The position numbers and the translations under genes were made by a program. Below are positions 23,296 to 35,029 of a DNA stretch of 64,000 nt, piece after piece. The stretch's first letter is position 1; each line of letters begins with the position of its first letter. The notes beneath the pieces were generated by a model. It worked only from the letters and a program-made list of their open reading frames with translations, did no database searches and had not been told where the DNA came from. Source of the DNA: Cymbidium sinense (taxonomy: Eukaryota > Streptophyta > Magnoliopsida > Asparagales > Orchidaceae); contig CM038215.1 in NCBI GenBank assembly GCA_021442155.1, forward strand, positions 278,058,413 to 278,122,412. Direction: 5' to 3'.

Positions 23296-24120
23296 TGTTG
23301 ATGTTCCAAATATGTGGTAATATAACTAAAAAATTTTCCCTAAGCCAACAAAATGCTTCAATCTCTCTTCAACACATCTAAACATATGATATCTTTTGAA
23401 ACTTAATAGTACTTTGCTTCCCAACATTGTATTTTCCTCGCACTTGATTCTTAACCTAAGTTCAATATCCTCTATATTTAAATATTTTAGACAAATATTT
23501 ATCTTGATTGGCCATTAAATCCATTCAAAAGTTGAATTTTTCAATCATCTTCAAATCAAAATTTTGCAAATTTGAAATGATAATTAATCAAATGGTAAAG
23601 GAAATTCTTCTACAAGTATTGGAATCCATTGATTCCTACAAAAATTAACATATATGATGATCAAATGCACTTTTACATATCTTGACAATCATAATTTCTA
23701 CTAAATACTAATAAAATACTACTCATAAAATATTTAAGCTATAATGGGATACTTTGCTTCTCAATTTGTTGACTAATTTATATTTGGTGAGAACTATATG
23801 AATTAGTTTATAATAAAATAAGCCATATTCAATTTATTAAGCTCTATCAAATATATATGATGTATTTCCAAAATATTATATATTTTTATATTAAGAATTA
23901 CAAAATGTTTATCTAAATGTTTTATTTCCCACAAAATTTAATCTTACCATTTAAACCTTTTTGAAGTTTGAGATGACTACAACACATTATTACCAAATAT
24001 CTCATTTGCTAGAACATGTTTTGAACATCAAGTAACCAAATATTGCATCACTCATATCTTAAAATAAATAATGGTAAAAAGAAAACCCAGAGTATGTTAT
24101 GTTTTGTATCAAACTAAGAC
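23296..24120. other. AT-rich DNA, nothing recognised
   Basis: Neither strand has an open frame of note, and no paired repeat was found. Confidence 0.4.
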
Positions 24121-24475
24121 ATGGAGAAGAATAACTCAGGTCAAGCTAGTTTAAAATGTCAATCCAAAGTCCCAAAGAAATATAAATTTTATTTCGATTT
24201 TTGGCATTGCACTCCTCACTTTAGCCTTCCCATTTTCGCTTCGCCGCAAACTAGGGAAGAACATCGTCAAGAGGTGAATTCTTATTTAAATTTTCGGCAT
24301 CACACTCCTTGCTTTAGCCTTCCCATTTTCACTTTGCCGCAAACCGAGGAAGAACATCGTCAAGAGGCGAATTCTTCCTCGGTTTCCGGCGTCGCATTCC
24401 TTGCATAACCTATCCAACCTTCGCTTCACCGCAAATCGGGGAAGAACATCATCAGAATTCTTCTTTAGTTTTGTA
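24121..24475 (+). repeat. 93-bp tandem repeat, three copies, in an open frame
   Basis: Units begin near 24203, 24296 and 24388 at GGCATT, GGCATC and GGCGTC; each contains TTCGCTTC(G/A)CCGCAAA-like sequence and GAAGAACATCGTCA. The period is 93 or 92 bp. Two full units lie in a 95-codon + frame (24121-24408), giving a 31-residue repeat with the motif FSLPIF followed by EEHRQE. The third is out of frame. The repeat is GC-richer than its surroundings. No matching protein family is known to me. Confidence 0.75.
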
Positions 24476-24558
24476 TCACTCCTTATTTACATTCCCAATT
24501 GTATACCTAACCTTCCTTGTCGATATATTTATGAAAATGCATCGAACATGTGATATGT

Positions 24559-24560
<2 letters not shown>

Positions 24561-24591
<31 letters not shown>
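24561..24591. repeat. (TA)n microsatellite
   Basis: About 31 bp of uninterrupted AT dinucleotides. Confidence 0.95.
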
Positions 24592-24593
<2 letters not shown>

Positions 24594-24960
24594 CTTTGCA
24601 AGTTTGAAGGTCTCTGCTCTCAAGAGGGCGACAAGATGAAAAATGTGTGGTGTCACAAGAAACCGCTGCACTCAAGAGGGTCAGTAAGCCAACACCTCTT
24701 AGATGTCGCTCCCCTAGATCTAAATCCAAAGTTTGTCTAATTTCTAGACTTAGAAAAAAAAAAAGTGGGGGGGGGGGGATGAATATATATTGCATTGTAT
24801 GTCTTCTTTCAGGTCCTGGCTCGTGCTCAAGAGGTGAGAAAATGAAAAACCACTGGTGTAACGCAAGACAACATTGATATGCTCAAGATTGCATACCGAG
24901 TAAGCCAAAACACCCCCGATGCAGCCCCTACACAGGGATGACACCGGGAGGCTGCTAAAA
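24592..24960 (+). repeat. Two diverged copies of a ~170-bp module, with A/G homopolymers
   Basis: CTCAAGAGG(G/T)..GA.AA.ATGAAAAA(T/C) occurs near 24620 and near 24827. Each is followed by GGTGT.AC..AAGA, and each time an AGTAAGCCAA.ACC..C motif ends the module (near 24682 and 24899). Between the copies is a run of 11 A, GT and 11 G (about 24749-24778), a likely slippage or sequencing-problem site. Overlapping short frames on both strands look like chance. Confidence 0.6.
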
Positions 24961-25400
24961 TTGCCAAATTTTTTGACTTAGGAAAAATGTGAGTGTAAAA
25001 CGAGCTAACTTAAGAACGCTAAGTAAGGAAACTTGCAGCTAATTTTAAGCTAAAAGCATCAAACAAAAAAAGGGAAAAAGTAAAATAACATACGACAAAC
25101 ATAAAAGTAAAATAAAATAAAAAAGAAGTGTGAAAAGCACTTACAACAGAGTAGAGAAAAGCCCACTAAAGTTTTAACGGTCCTATCAAATATCCTAACT
25201 CCAACCCTTTAAACAAATAGAATAGAATAGGAGACTCCCTCTTGGCCTTATTTATAGAAATTAAAAGAGGTAGTGAGTGGTTGCTTTCAAAAGAATAAGA
25301 GGGAAATGAAAGTAGAAGAGTTGAATAAAAAAGAGGGGGAAAATGAATGTAGAAGAGTTTGAATAAAAAGAGGGGAAAATGAGAATTACTTTGAGGGGTA
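24961..25400 (-). other. Possible solo LTR or LTR fragment
   Basis: A minus-strand TATA-like ATTTCTATAAATAAGG lies near 25248-25262, and the region 25300-25385 contains two near-identical ~38-bp units (GTAGAAGAGTT.GAATAAAAA.AGAGGGG). Terminal TG/CA and target duplication could not be fixed, so the LTR call is tentative. Confidence 0.3.
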
Positions 25401-26270
25401 AATCTTTTTTAAAATAACAAACTAAATTATTCTTTGAACTGTTGCATCAATCATCAAATGCAACTCTTTGTACAAAGCAGCAATAATAAATCAAAATCTA
25501 TAAAATCATAGGGCTTATGTGCTTAGTTAGTATAAGGATTTTCAATAAAATTATGATTCTTCATTGGTGGGGAATTATAAAAGTAATTAGCTTAATCTTC
25601 TTAATTTAATTATTTATTAAACATGAGCTTAATTGCATTAGAATTCTTAGGATATTGCAAATTTTATTTTTCAAGCATATCATCATGATCGTGAGCTCTT
25701 GCTTAATAATTAATCAAATTAAGAGATTTTTTATAGGGTAATTAAATGAATTATTAATAGGCCAAAATTAATTAATTCATAAAAGCCACTTAAATTTTGT
25801 TTAAATTTATTAACAAACAAACATGGATATGGGTTGAACACTAACTATTATTTCTTGTATTTAAGTTTCAACAACTTAAATATTAAAGTTAAACATTAAA
25901 TAAACTTTGATTAGATTTAAGAGATATTTATCTAACTTGATTGTCCTTAGGTTCTAATGAAATCAAGCATGTTGTGTGATGGTATTCAATTACTTCCTTT
26001 CAATTAGTATAAATGTACATGTCATGTGCTTAATGTATTTATGTTTAAAAGTTAAGAGAATATGATTGCATTTAAATTGCATGAATTAGACAAATATTAT
26101 CATATGGTGTGGCTATTATCATTAGTAAATCTTAAGCTATTTTGAAACTATTTGTTAATTATGAATTTTAAATCAATGCTTATTATAAATAACTAATTAT
26201 GTGAAAATGAAATGTTTATTTACTTGTAATAAAAAGATGTCAATTGATAATTTTATTCAATATTTATACT
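25401..26270. other. AT-rich DNA, nothing recognised
   Basis: No frame, paired repeat or element end was identified. Confidence 0.4.
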
Positions 26271-26274
26271 TATG

Positions 26275-26679
26275 TATTCATGTATTTGAATTGACAAGTA
26301 TATTATCGAACATCGCGAATCTGAGGCTTTAAGTAGCCCCAAGGAGGTATTAGATAATCTCACTTCTGTGGTTTAACAATGGCACGCACTTGCTTAATTT
26401 AATTTATGTGCATGTATATATTAGAATATAAAGTGAAATCCTCTATTTGCCATTAAGCTTTTCATAAGTAAAAGATATTTATATAAAACCCTTTTCATGA
26501 TTTAATTTCTATGTTTATGTATATGTTCATGTGTATTTGAATTGGCAAGTATATAACATGAACATTCCGTGAATATGAGACATTAAGTAGCCCCAAAGAG
26601 GTTTTAAATAATCTCACTCTCATTATTTAACAATAACACGTACTTGATTAAATTTCATATACATGTTTGCATATGCTTA
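26275..26679 (+). repeat. Direct repeat, ~245-bp period, cut by the gap
   Basis: The word TGTATTTGAATTG(A/G)CAAGTATAT occurs near 26282 and 26535, each followed by GAAC.T..G(C/T)GAAT.TGAG and then TTAAGTAGCCCCAA.GAGGT and AATAATCTCACT. The second copy is interrupted by the assembly gap, so more copies may be missing. Confidence 0.75.
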
Positions 26680-26779
26680 NNNNNNNNNNNNNNNNNNNNN
26701 NNNNNNNNNNNNNNNNNNNNNNNNNNNNNNNNNNNNNNNNNNNNNNNNNNNNNNNNNNNNNNNNNNNNNNNNNNNNNNN
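26680..26779. other. Assembly gap (100 N)
   Basis: Exactly 100 undetermined bases, the usual placeholder for a gap of unknown size. Immediately to the right begins block G in + orientation, the mirror of 9012 and leftward, so the inverted-repeat relationship starts at this gap. Confidence 1.
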
Positions 26780-29700
26780 ACATTTCTCAAATTAAGAGAT
26801 ATCATTAACGCTTCATAGCAATAGCTCAATAGTAACACTAAGGTTCAATTACTCCCACCTTTAGTTTTGATCATATAAGAATATGTTAACTCTATAGATT
26901 TGATGGTGAAAAACATGTGATTACTAGATCTAATGACTTTAAGTGATTTATGCGGTGGCATTGCTCCCAAGGTTTGAAACATGGTTGACTTAATCGATCA
27001 ATGCATTCAAGAATTGATTGAAAGCTTCTGAATGTTTAAAGATGATTTTTAACATTTAAGGAAGGCCAATCCAAGATTTTTGAGTTTTAGAAGGTGTCAA
27101 AAGTGTGTAGGTTACTTAGGTGTATTTTTTTACAATTTTGGTACTCACATGCACTAAAAATTATTTTAATTCTCTAAATTTTAAGAATGTTAATTTTAAC
27201 TTGAAAATAAAACTTGAATTTTGTTAACAAACACTTACAAAATGTCAAAACAAACTTTATTTGAATTACTTGCTAATATAAAGTATTTTAATAAGATATT
27301 CATTTTAATTGTAATTATTTTCATAATAAAAATTTTGTTTAATTTTATTTCAAATAGATTTGGAGTGATATTTCAAATCATTTTCATGCTATTGTTCATA
27401 TAAATCTAATAAATGTATCTTAATTTACATGATATGTTTTAATCTTTAAAATCCTTCATTAAAACTCATTTTCTTGTGCAATACCTAAGAGGATCAAGTT
27501 AGGTCTAGTTTTGTATATCGGGGTCCCCTCAAACACAAAATTTATTTGGAACCCAACTTCAAATTACAATCTACTAAGTTGTGTGTCTGGCTTATTAAGC
27601 TTTTAACGAACCGACTATAAAACTATTGCCTATAGCTTACATTTGAAGGATTTGGCAGCTAAATTAGTAGTTATAGGAGATTTTAAGAAAAACTAAGAAA
27701 ACTTCTAACACCTCTTTAATAGCTAATTTTATTTTCTAAATTATGAATTTTTTTTTAATATAGGTTCTAAACTAATTCAAATTCTTATATCTCCCAAGCA
27801 AAAAATTCAAATAGAACAGTCTCCAATCTTAAACTATCCTTTAAAACTTTCTACAACATTTTAAAAACTTGAAATAGATCTCACTTTAGTGTGAGATCTC
27901 ATTTTGCATTGAAGGTTCCTTCCAACTCTCCCCTAGTCATAATAAGAGGAAGCAATAGCATCAACATTTCTTACAAGCCTAACACATAAGGAGACCATTA
28001 TTAAGCCTAGCAAAACCAATGTTGATTTTGCCACTGGAAAAGAAGATGTTAAAGAGTGCTATTCTTTAAGTTTTATTTCCTCTCTTAATTTATCATGTGG
28101 GATATCAATAATATATTTTCAGGAGAACTTATGATACCATCCAGCCATCAACTTTTAGAACTACCTTATGGGTTTCATTTGAAGAATTAAAAAAATTCTC
28201 TTTATGGCCTGTTGGCAAGTGGTTATGAGCAAGTTGTGCTTAAGATTATATCAAAATATTAGGTGCAAGAGGTGGTCACATAATTGAAGAATATACATAA
28301 GAGTTAAACATCCATGCATGTTGCTGAATCAAAGAGATCCTAACAAATGAATAGTAATACATAGGAGATGCTCACTACAGGGAAAAGAAGATTTTACCAT
28401 TGAATTATCACTATATAAAATTTACTTATTCCTCATTCTGATCCTACTTTTCCTTAGCCTCTTGGCCCTCTAGTGAAAGGTTTTGTTGTCACCCTTCATC
28501 TTTCTAATTTGGTATGTTTTTTTCTAATATTTCTTCAAATTATTAAATTTCCTAAAAAAATGCATGTGTCCCTATTAAAATGTTATTTTATAAATCAGAT
28601 TCTTACTTGAAATGTTTTTTTTTTGGTTTGAAAGAATTTAATAGGACAAAATGTATATGAAAAAGATAAGGTGATTCTTAATTATAAGTTTTATTTGGTT
28701 GTTTGAAGGAATTTAAAGAGAGGAAATGTTAAGGCTACGCTTGGTTTAATTAAATTGTGAGAGATCAAACTAAATGGAAAGAAAAATATTAAGATTAAAT
28801 TATTTTTACCCACTTGTTTAATTAAAATTAATTAAGCAACTTTTTTTATTTCATTATAAAAATTTTGAGAAGGCGTGTATGCGATACCAATGATCGCAAA
28901 TAATTTTCCTCACATATTGTATTATTGTTGTACAATATGCTAAACTTCATTTCAAAATGATTGGACTCCCTAATATATAGCTATGAATTATTATTTTAAT
29001 TAATAGTACTCAACTTAAGAATATTTATAAAGGATTTCTTCTTATTTTTTGAAATAAATTAGAGAAGTCTGCATTTTTGATAATGAATATTGTTGCATGG
29101 TAGGATATTCATGCTAATAGAAAAAAAATGTTTAACATTTTAGCTTTGTATGATAAGCCAACTTACACATAAATAAAAGAAGAATTGTAAGCAACACAAG
29201 AGTTTTTACATTGAAATAAAGGCCCAAAAAGAAAAAGCACCATATGACTTACCCTAATTAAATTGATTTAACTAGTATATGTCGTTAGTTACTAATGATG
29301 CTATTCTTAGTAATTGAGAAAGGTAGATAATGGATTCTATGATAGAATTTATGAGAATCTCGAGGAATTATAATTGCCTTCAAAAATCATTTATGATCTG
29401 TTTGATTATTCTTTTTTAAGGAGACAGGATGAGAGACAAAGAAATTCAGTATAAACTTCAATTTTACATCAAGAGTAGTCATTGGTGTTGATGTTGTACA
29501 TCAATCTTATTCTAGAAGTCATGCATCAATGTTCTTGGTGTCATCAAGTGGCAAAATAGGACGGTGTTGATGTTGTTTTTCACATCATTCATCAATCTTA
29601 TATGTGATGAAATATGTCAATGGTGTGCATTTGCTTCATAGGCCATGGTATTTTTCGATGGTATACATCAATATTATAAGAAATGGCAAGTAATAAAGCT

Positions 29701-29792
29701 ACCAGGCATCAATAGATAGTTGTTAAGAGTCCATAGTTGGTGCTACAAGAATATTATAATTGGATAATATTGATTAAAAGACCATAGTCCAG
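26780..29792 (+). repeat. Blocks G and H (second copy)
   Basis: 26780-28724 mirrors 7101-9012. 28725-29792 continues into block H as at 41100-42170. H ends in a set of TGATGTTGTACATCAATC-like words (29475-29690), short inverted TGATG/CATCA pairs. An R240 copy lies inverted at 27900-28140. No real coding region was seen. It is cut at 29792 by the gypsy LTR just as array I starts (ACCATAGTC). Confidence 0.8.
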
Positions 29793-30619
29793 TGAGGGAA
29801 GAGGAAGAGCGGCTGGGATCGGAGGAGAAACATTAGTTCTCTGATGAAGAACGGCGGTTCTCGGTGAGGAAAATCAGGAGGAAAGATGCGCAGGAGAAGG
29901 AGAAGAAGAGGAAGACTGAAGAAGATAAGTTATTTCTTAAAAGATTGATTACCTTATGTTTTTCTTTTATCCCCTATTTATACTATTTTCTACCCCCTAT
30001 CTAAGCTTTCTTTATAAGAGTAACTACTTTCAGTTATAATGGATCGTTTATTCCTGCTGCTTACTTCTATCTCTCTGGAATATTAGTTGGTTTAGTCATC
30101 AAGCTTCTTGATTTCCTGATAGCTTCTGTTATTTTATCCATTCGTTACAAAATAATAGCTAATTTGTTATTTGGTTTCTTGATTCTGGAGTTTTGATCTA
30201 CTTTCTTTTATTGACAACTACTGGATCTTCTTGATTTTTGATCTCAATTCTATTATCGATAACTGGTGCAGGTTTTATTTCTGGAATTATCTATATTCAG
30301 TTTGTGCTGTCCTTCTGTGGTGATACTTTGGGGATTTTAATGCTGTTGCAGCTTGTTGTCATTCTAGCTGATCTTTGGTTCTAGTGCTATTCTGGACATG
30401 TTGTATTTGTAGTCTGTAATATTTGTCTTTATTTTATGTTCTGAATTAGTCTACTTGTAATCTTTTCTTCTCTTTTATTATCCTATCTTGTCTCTGTCTA
30501 TTTAGTCTCTGGAAGGTATGGCTGTATTTGGTCTTTCTTCCTGTACTGAGTCTGTTAACCTTGTGATTCTTATTATTGTATGTTATAATTTGGCAATTAG
30601 AGGATTTGGGATCATATCA
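29793..30619 (-). repeat. 3' LTR of gypsy element
   Basis: Ends GATCATATCA on + at 30619 (TGATATGATC on the minus strand), next to the polypurine tract. A TATA box lies at 29973-29982 on the minus strand. It is highly similar to the 5' LTR except for the block 30181-30400, where the partner is about 28 bp shorter. Confidence 0.85.
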
Positions 30620-30640
30620 TTACTTCCCTCCCCGCACTGA
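30620..30640 (-). promoter_or_regulatory. Polypurine tract
   Basis: On the minus strand GCGGGGAGGGAAG lies directly before the 3' LTR start, the plus-strand priming site expected for LTR elements. It overlaps the end of the integrase frame. Confidence 0.75.
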
Positions 30641-30990
30641 CCTTGTCCTCAAGGTCAAATTCTGGAGATGCTTTCTGTATTTCTTTACTTGACACCCAAG
30701 AAGCATCTGTGGCTAGAAGTCCTTCCCATTGCCTTAATATTTCCTTAATTTGTGGATCTCCCTGTGGTATTGTTTTGTGATCTAAAACTTTTAACAGGCT
30801 TGATTAATATCTGCCCATCTCTGAGTTGGTAATTCCACTGGGTGTAGTGTAGAATCCTATCTGTATTGTCTAAGTCTTTGACTTGAAGCTCTCTTCTATA
30901 TTCTCGGCCATTTGTTCCCAATGATATTTGTTTTGAGCTTCCTGTAAATGATATGGGTCTCAACCTATCGAACATGATTCCTCCTTCAGT
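30625..30990 (-). pseudogene. Gypsy integrase C-terminal tail
   Basis: Minus-strand frames give DGQILIKPVK and, after a shift, VLDHKTIPQGDPQIKEIL, then QWEGLLATDASWVSSKEIQ and PEFDLEDKV, ending just before the LTR. This is the familiar C-terminal module of plant Ty3/gypsy Pol (VLDRR...QW...ATWED...FNLEDKV). The zinc-binding and D-D-E core domains are missing. 30745-30975 stays open in a neighbouring frame, which shows how recent the shift is. Confidence 0.8.
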
Positions 30991-31299
30991 ATGTGGCTGT
31001 ATTATATGATGCTTCTCTGTTGACCATCTATTTGAAGCGAAATTCAGTAAGCGACTTATTACTATGAAAAATCTTATTTTTATGCTCTAAGATATTCTAT
31101 GTAGTTTTTATATAAAAGATAAACATTATGTCTAGGTAGGTGGTTGTAGTCCTGGCTGTATTCTATATAGTTGGGCTATAGCTGAAATAAAATATAAGCT
31201 ATTTGGGTGGTTATAACTATTTGGAAGGTTGATAATTATGCCTACTTTATATAATCTTTCTTAGCCTGGATTGAATGGCTGATAATTGAAGCTTATTTC

Positions 31300-32353
31300 T
31301 GATAGTTCTTCTTGTACCCGCTATTTTTCTGTTTGAGTATCTTGTTGTAGTTGATACTCTTGGTCCTCATTGACCATCATGAAGGAAAACAATTTGGCTT
31401 GACATATATGTCCTCTGTGATATTTTTCCTCACAATTGAAACACAATCCTTTCTTTCTTCTTTCTTCCATTTGTGTATGTGTTAGCCTCTGAATTGCTAT
31501 TGGCTATTTATTTTGATTGTTGCGGTGTTGATTGGTATTTGTGGGAGTAGGTAGTATGGGTTATTGTTGTAATTGAGGTTGTTTTACTGCTGGACATTGG
31601 CTGATCTTGTAGTTTCTGGTCATGTGAATGTCATCAGCTAGCCTATCTTCCATTAGTTTGGCCAATTGAAATGCTTGCTATAAGGAACTGGGCTATAATG
31701 CTCTTACTTCTCTCTTGATATCATGTTTAAGCCCTGATTCAAAACAACTTTGTAAAAATTCAGGTGGAATGCCTGAAATTTGATTAGCTAGTTCTTCAAA
31801 ATCATTGTAGAAGTTCTGAACTATTGTTGTCTGCTGTAATTTAGTTAATTCTCCTCTCAAATCTCTGTATAAAGAGGGACCAAATCTCTGAATAACCTAT
31901 TCTTTAAATTGTGTCCATGAATGCAACTGATTATTTAAGTGCATATATTGATACCAGCTAAGTGCAGGTCCATCCATGTAAACTGAGGCAATTATGAACT
32001 TCTGTTCTTCTGATAAATTGTAATATTGAAATTACTGGTCTATTTTGAACAGCTAGCCTTTAGGATTGTCTCCATTAAGCCTTGGCATATCTACTTTAAT
32101 AGGTCTAATGTTTTGCCGTGTTTGTGGTTTTTTTGGAGGATAACATTCTGTATGAGATGATGTACATACCTGGGTTTGGATTTGTTGCTATTCTTGAGAG
32201 TTTTTCTCCAATTTTTCTTCTATAGCAGATAGTCTTCTTGAAACTTCATTTAATATCATCATAGAAATTGAGGACATTTGCTCCTCTATTTTGTTTAGCC
32301 TTGTCACACATTCTTCTAGGGTTTTTGATGTGTGTCTTGTTCCTTCTACCATT
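31300..32353 (-). pseudogene. Gypsy gag with CCHC zinc knuckle
   Basis: Starts at ATG (32351-32353) with a coiled-coil-like segment (LEECVTRLNKIEEQMSS). The retrotransposon Gag domain follows: KVDMPRLNGDNP, ASVYMDGPALSWYQYM, FGPSLYRDLRGELTKLQQ and FEELANQISGIPPEFLQS. A knuckle CFNCEEKYHRGHIC fits CX2CX4HX4C, near 31420. Several in-frame stops replace conserved Trp or Gln codons (for example before LFKIDQ), as expected from C-to-T decay at methylated sites. It would assemble the particle and bind RNA. Confidence 0.85.
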
Positions 32354-32829
32354 TTTTGAGTGTTGTAGTCAACAAGAGCACCAATGATATGGTCCTAGTT
32401 GTTGGTTTGTTCGGTACAGTGCTAATTGGGTCTATTTTGGTGGGAATGGGGTTTGGTTCAGTGAGTTGACTCACTTTTGAGTGGAATGAACCTGGCTGAG
32501 TTAGCTGATAATTCAGGGAGAATTGCGGGTGCTTTCTGAACCATTGGATTAGCGCCTTTCTTCCTTAGCCGCAGGATCTAGCACTCGGATTATGCTTTCT
32601 GCTCTTTGAATTGAACTGTTGGATCTAATGCTTCTTGAGTGTATTCCACACGTCTGTTTCTTGTGGGCTGGATCTGGTTGCCTTGACTTCTATATCCAGG
32701 GCTAAAATCTTACCGTTGCCTGCCTTGCGCTGGCTCTGTCTTGATCGTCTGATGGTTCTTCTGGGATAAGATCATCTTTAACCTAGTTTTTTCCTTTTGT
32801 TCTTTTTCAATGTCGAGTCGAAGCACTCG
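32354..32829 (-). other. Gypsy 5' leader
   Basis: Lies between the 5' LTR and gag. I could not find a convincing tRNA primer-binding site. A 70-codon open frame (32710-32922) straddles the LTR edge and has no domain. Confidence 0.5.
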
Positions 32830-33630
32830 AGGAGGGAAGAGCGGCAGGATCGGAGGAGAAACCTTGGTTCTCCGATGAAGAATGGTAGTTCCCGGTGAGG
32901 AAAACCAAAAGGGAAGATGCACAGGAGAAGGAGAAGAAGAGGAAGACTGAAGAAGATAAGTTCTTTATTAAAAGATTGATTACCTTCTATTTTTCTTTTA
33001 TCCCCTATTTATACTATTTTTTAACCCCTATCTAAGCTTTCTTTATAAGAGTAACTACTTTCAGTTACAATGGATCATTTATTCTTGTTGCTTACTTCTG
33101 TCTCTCTGGAATATTAGTTGGTTTAGTCGTCGAGCTTCTTGATTTCCTGATAGCTTCTGTTGTTTTATCCATTCTGTTACAAAATAATAGAAAACTGTTA
33201 ATTTGTTATTTGGTTTCTTGATTCGGAGTTGATCTACTTTCTTTTATTGACAACGGATCTTCTTGATTTCGATCTCAATTCTATTGATAAATGCGGGTTT
33301 TATTTCGGAATTATCTATATTATTGTCTTTCTATGGTGATACTTTGGGGATTTTAATCATTGCGACTTGTTGTCATTCTAACGATCTTTGGTTCGTGCTA
33401 TTCTGGACATGTTGTATTTGTAGTCTGTAATATTTGTCTTTATTTTATGTTCTGAATTAGTCTACTTGTAATCTTTTCTTCTCTGTTGTTATCCTATCTT
33501 GTCTCTGTCCGTTTAGTCTCTGGAAGGTATGGCTGTATTTGGTCTTTCTTCCTGTACTGAGTCTGTTAACCTTGTGATTCTTATTGTTGTATGTTATAAT
33601 TTGGCAATTAGAGGATTTGGGATCATATCA
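32830..33630 (-). repeat. 5' LTR of gypsy element
   Basis: Starts TGATATGATCCC at 33630 (minus strand). A TATA box lies near 33004-33013 on the minus strand. 33220-33411 is compressed relative to the partner LTR by loss of bases at CTG and CAG sites. Confidence 0.85.
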
Positions 33631-34225
33631 ATTTCACTAACACATATCAACAATTATAATTATTACCTTTTTTCATAATTGAGGAAGTTCTTGATATGAT
33701 TTAATAGACATAAATTATAATGGATTGATTTATCTGAAAACTTTGAAGTATTATAATTTCCTTCAAAGAAATCTTTTGTTATCTATTTGAGTATTTTTCA
33801 TTCAAGAGAGAGGATTAGAGAACAAGAAGTCTAATATATATATTTATATGGCTCATGACCGGGCTCATTTAATAAATATTTCTATAAATCATACTTAAAA
33901 TATATTAGAGTTTAATAATTTAAGTATCTAATTATTACAAATATCTAAAAAATTTATCTTATTATCATAAAGCAAGCAATTTCTTATTATTTTATGTTAT
34001 ATTTTTAATTTATTATCATTTTTTTTTTGCATTTTTATCATAATAGAATTTTAAATTTTAATTATATCATCTCTTCTACACTAAATGAGCTGACTCAAAA
34101 TAAAAAAATAAAGCTGAAGTTCAAACTCCATAAATCAGTCGGTCTGAAGTTCAAGCTAAGGGTGATTTCAGACCAGCTTGACTCATATACATCCCTAAAG
34201 TTAAGCACTTTTTGAAATTCTTAGA

Positions 34226-34484
34226 GGCCATTTGGGATCACTTTTATTTTTTATTTTTTATTTTGTATTTGTGTTTTATTTTGTTTATGTTTTACTTAAA
34301 AATAACTTATTTGATTCTACTTGTTTTTAAAAATATTCAATTGAGTGTTTTTAAAAACAACACTATCTGTTTTTGAAAACAAAAATAAAACTACATAAAA
34401 AGCCCTTTAAACAAACATATTTTAAAAACAACATAAAAATAAAAACAAAAATTAGAAAACAAAATTGATCCCAAGCAATTCCTT
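34226..34484 (+). mobile_element. MITE-like element in D copy 0
   Basis: GGCCATTTGGGATCA at the left and TGATCCCAAGCAATTCC at the right form imperfect inverted termini; the core is AT-rich and non-coding. Confidence 0.65.
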
Positions 34485-35029
34485 AGTTTATACCCCCACT
34501 ATTAAACTTTCCTAGCTCCGCTCCCGAATGTGTGAACACTTTGGCATTCGCCTTCTCTATGTTGAAAAGAATTAAACTATAAAAAGAGTTTTTTTATTTA
34601 ATTTTACTTTCAGAGAAAATGAAATATTTTTAATTTTTTTCATAATCATGTCCTTGAATGATGCTCTTCTGTGTAGTCCATGTCAAATAATATATTGTCT
34701 ACTTCATTTGTTCATTTGAAATAGTTATAATCATGCTCAAATTGATTTTTGGGACATCTATAAAATTTTTCTTCAACCATTATCATCTCTATGACAAGTA
34801 TACACTGTACACTCTAAATTACACTTATAGTAAAATTTACAAAGTCGGAAATTGAGGACTAACTTGAAATCATCTTCAATAATGTGATTTTGTTGAATAG
34901 TAATTATGTTGAGCATGAGCCTAAGCAAAAAATTTCAAATTATAATGACAACAAAAGAGTATTTGTGGGCTCATGAGCTCTTACGACATACGATTTTCAC
35001 ATCTTAACACATGTTTGCAATTCAGGAGG

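Larger units (their letters stand above)
29793..33630 (-). mobile_element. Ty3/gypsy retrotransposon, internally deleted
   Basis: Minus-strand element of about 3.84 kb: 5' LTR 32830-33630, gag about 31300-32353, the last part of integrase 30625-30990, a polypurine tract and 3' LTR 29793-30619. Protease, reverse transcriptase, RNase H and most of integrase are absent, so about 3 kb of pol has been lost. LTRs start TGATATGATCCC. The two flanks do not share a target duplication: the left flank is block H/I and the right flank is the end of block D. It could move only with help, and its gag also carries stops. Confidence 0.9.

Noticed and set aside
32710..32922. 70-codon frame at the gypsy LTR edge as a gene
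   Set aside because: It crosses the LTR/leader boundary and has no domain.
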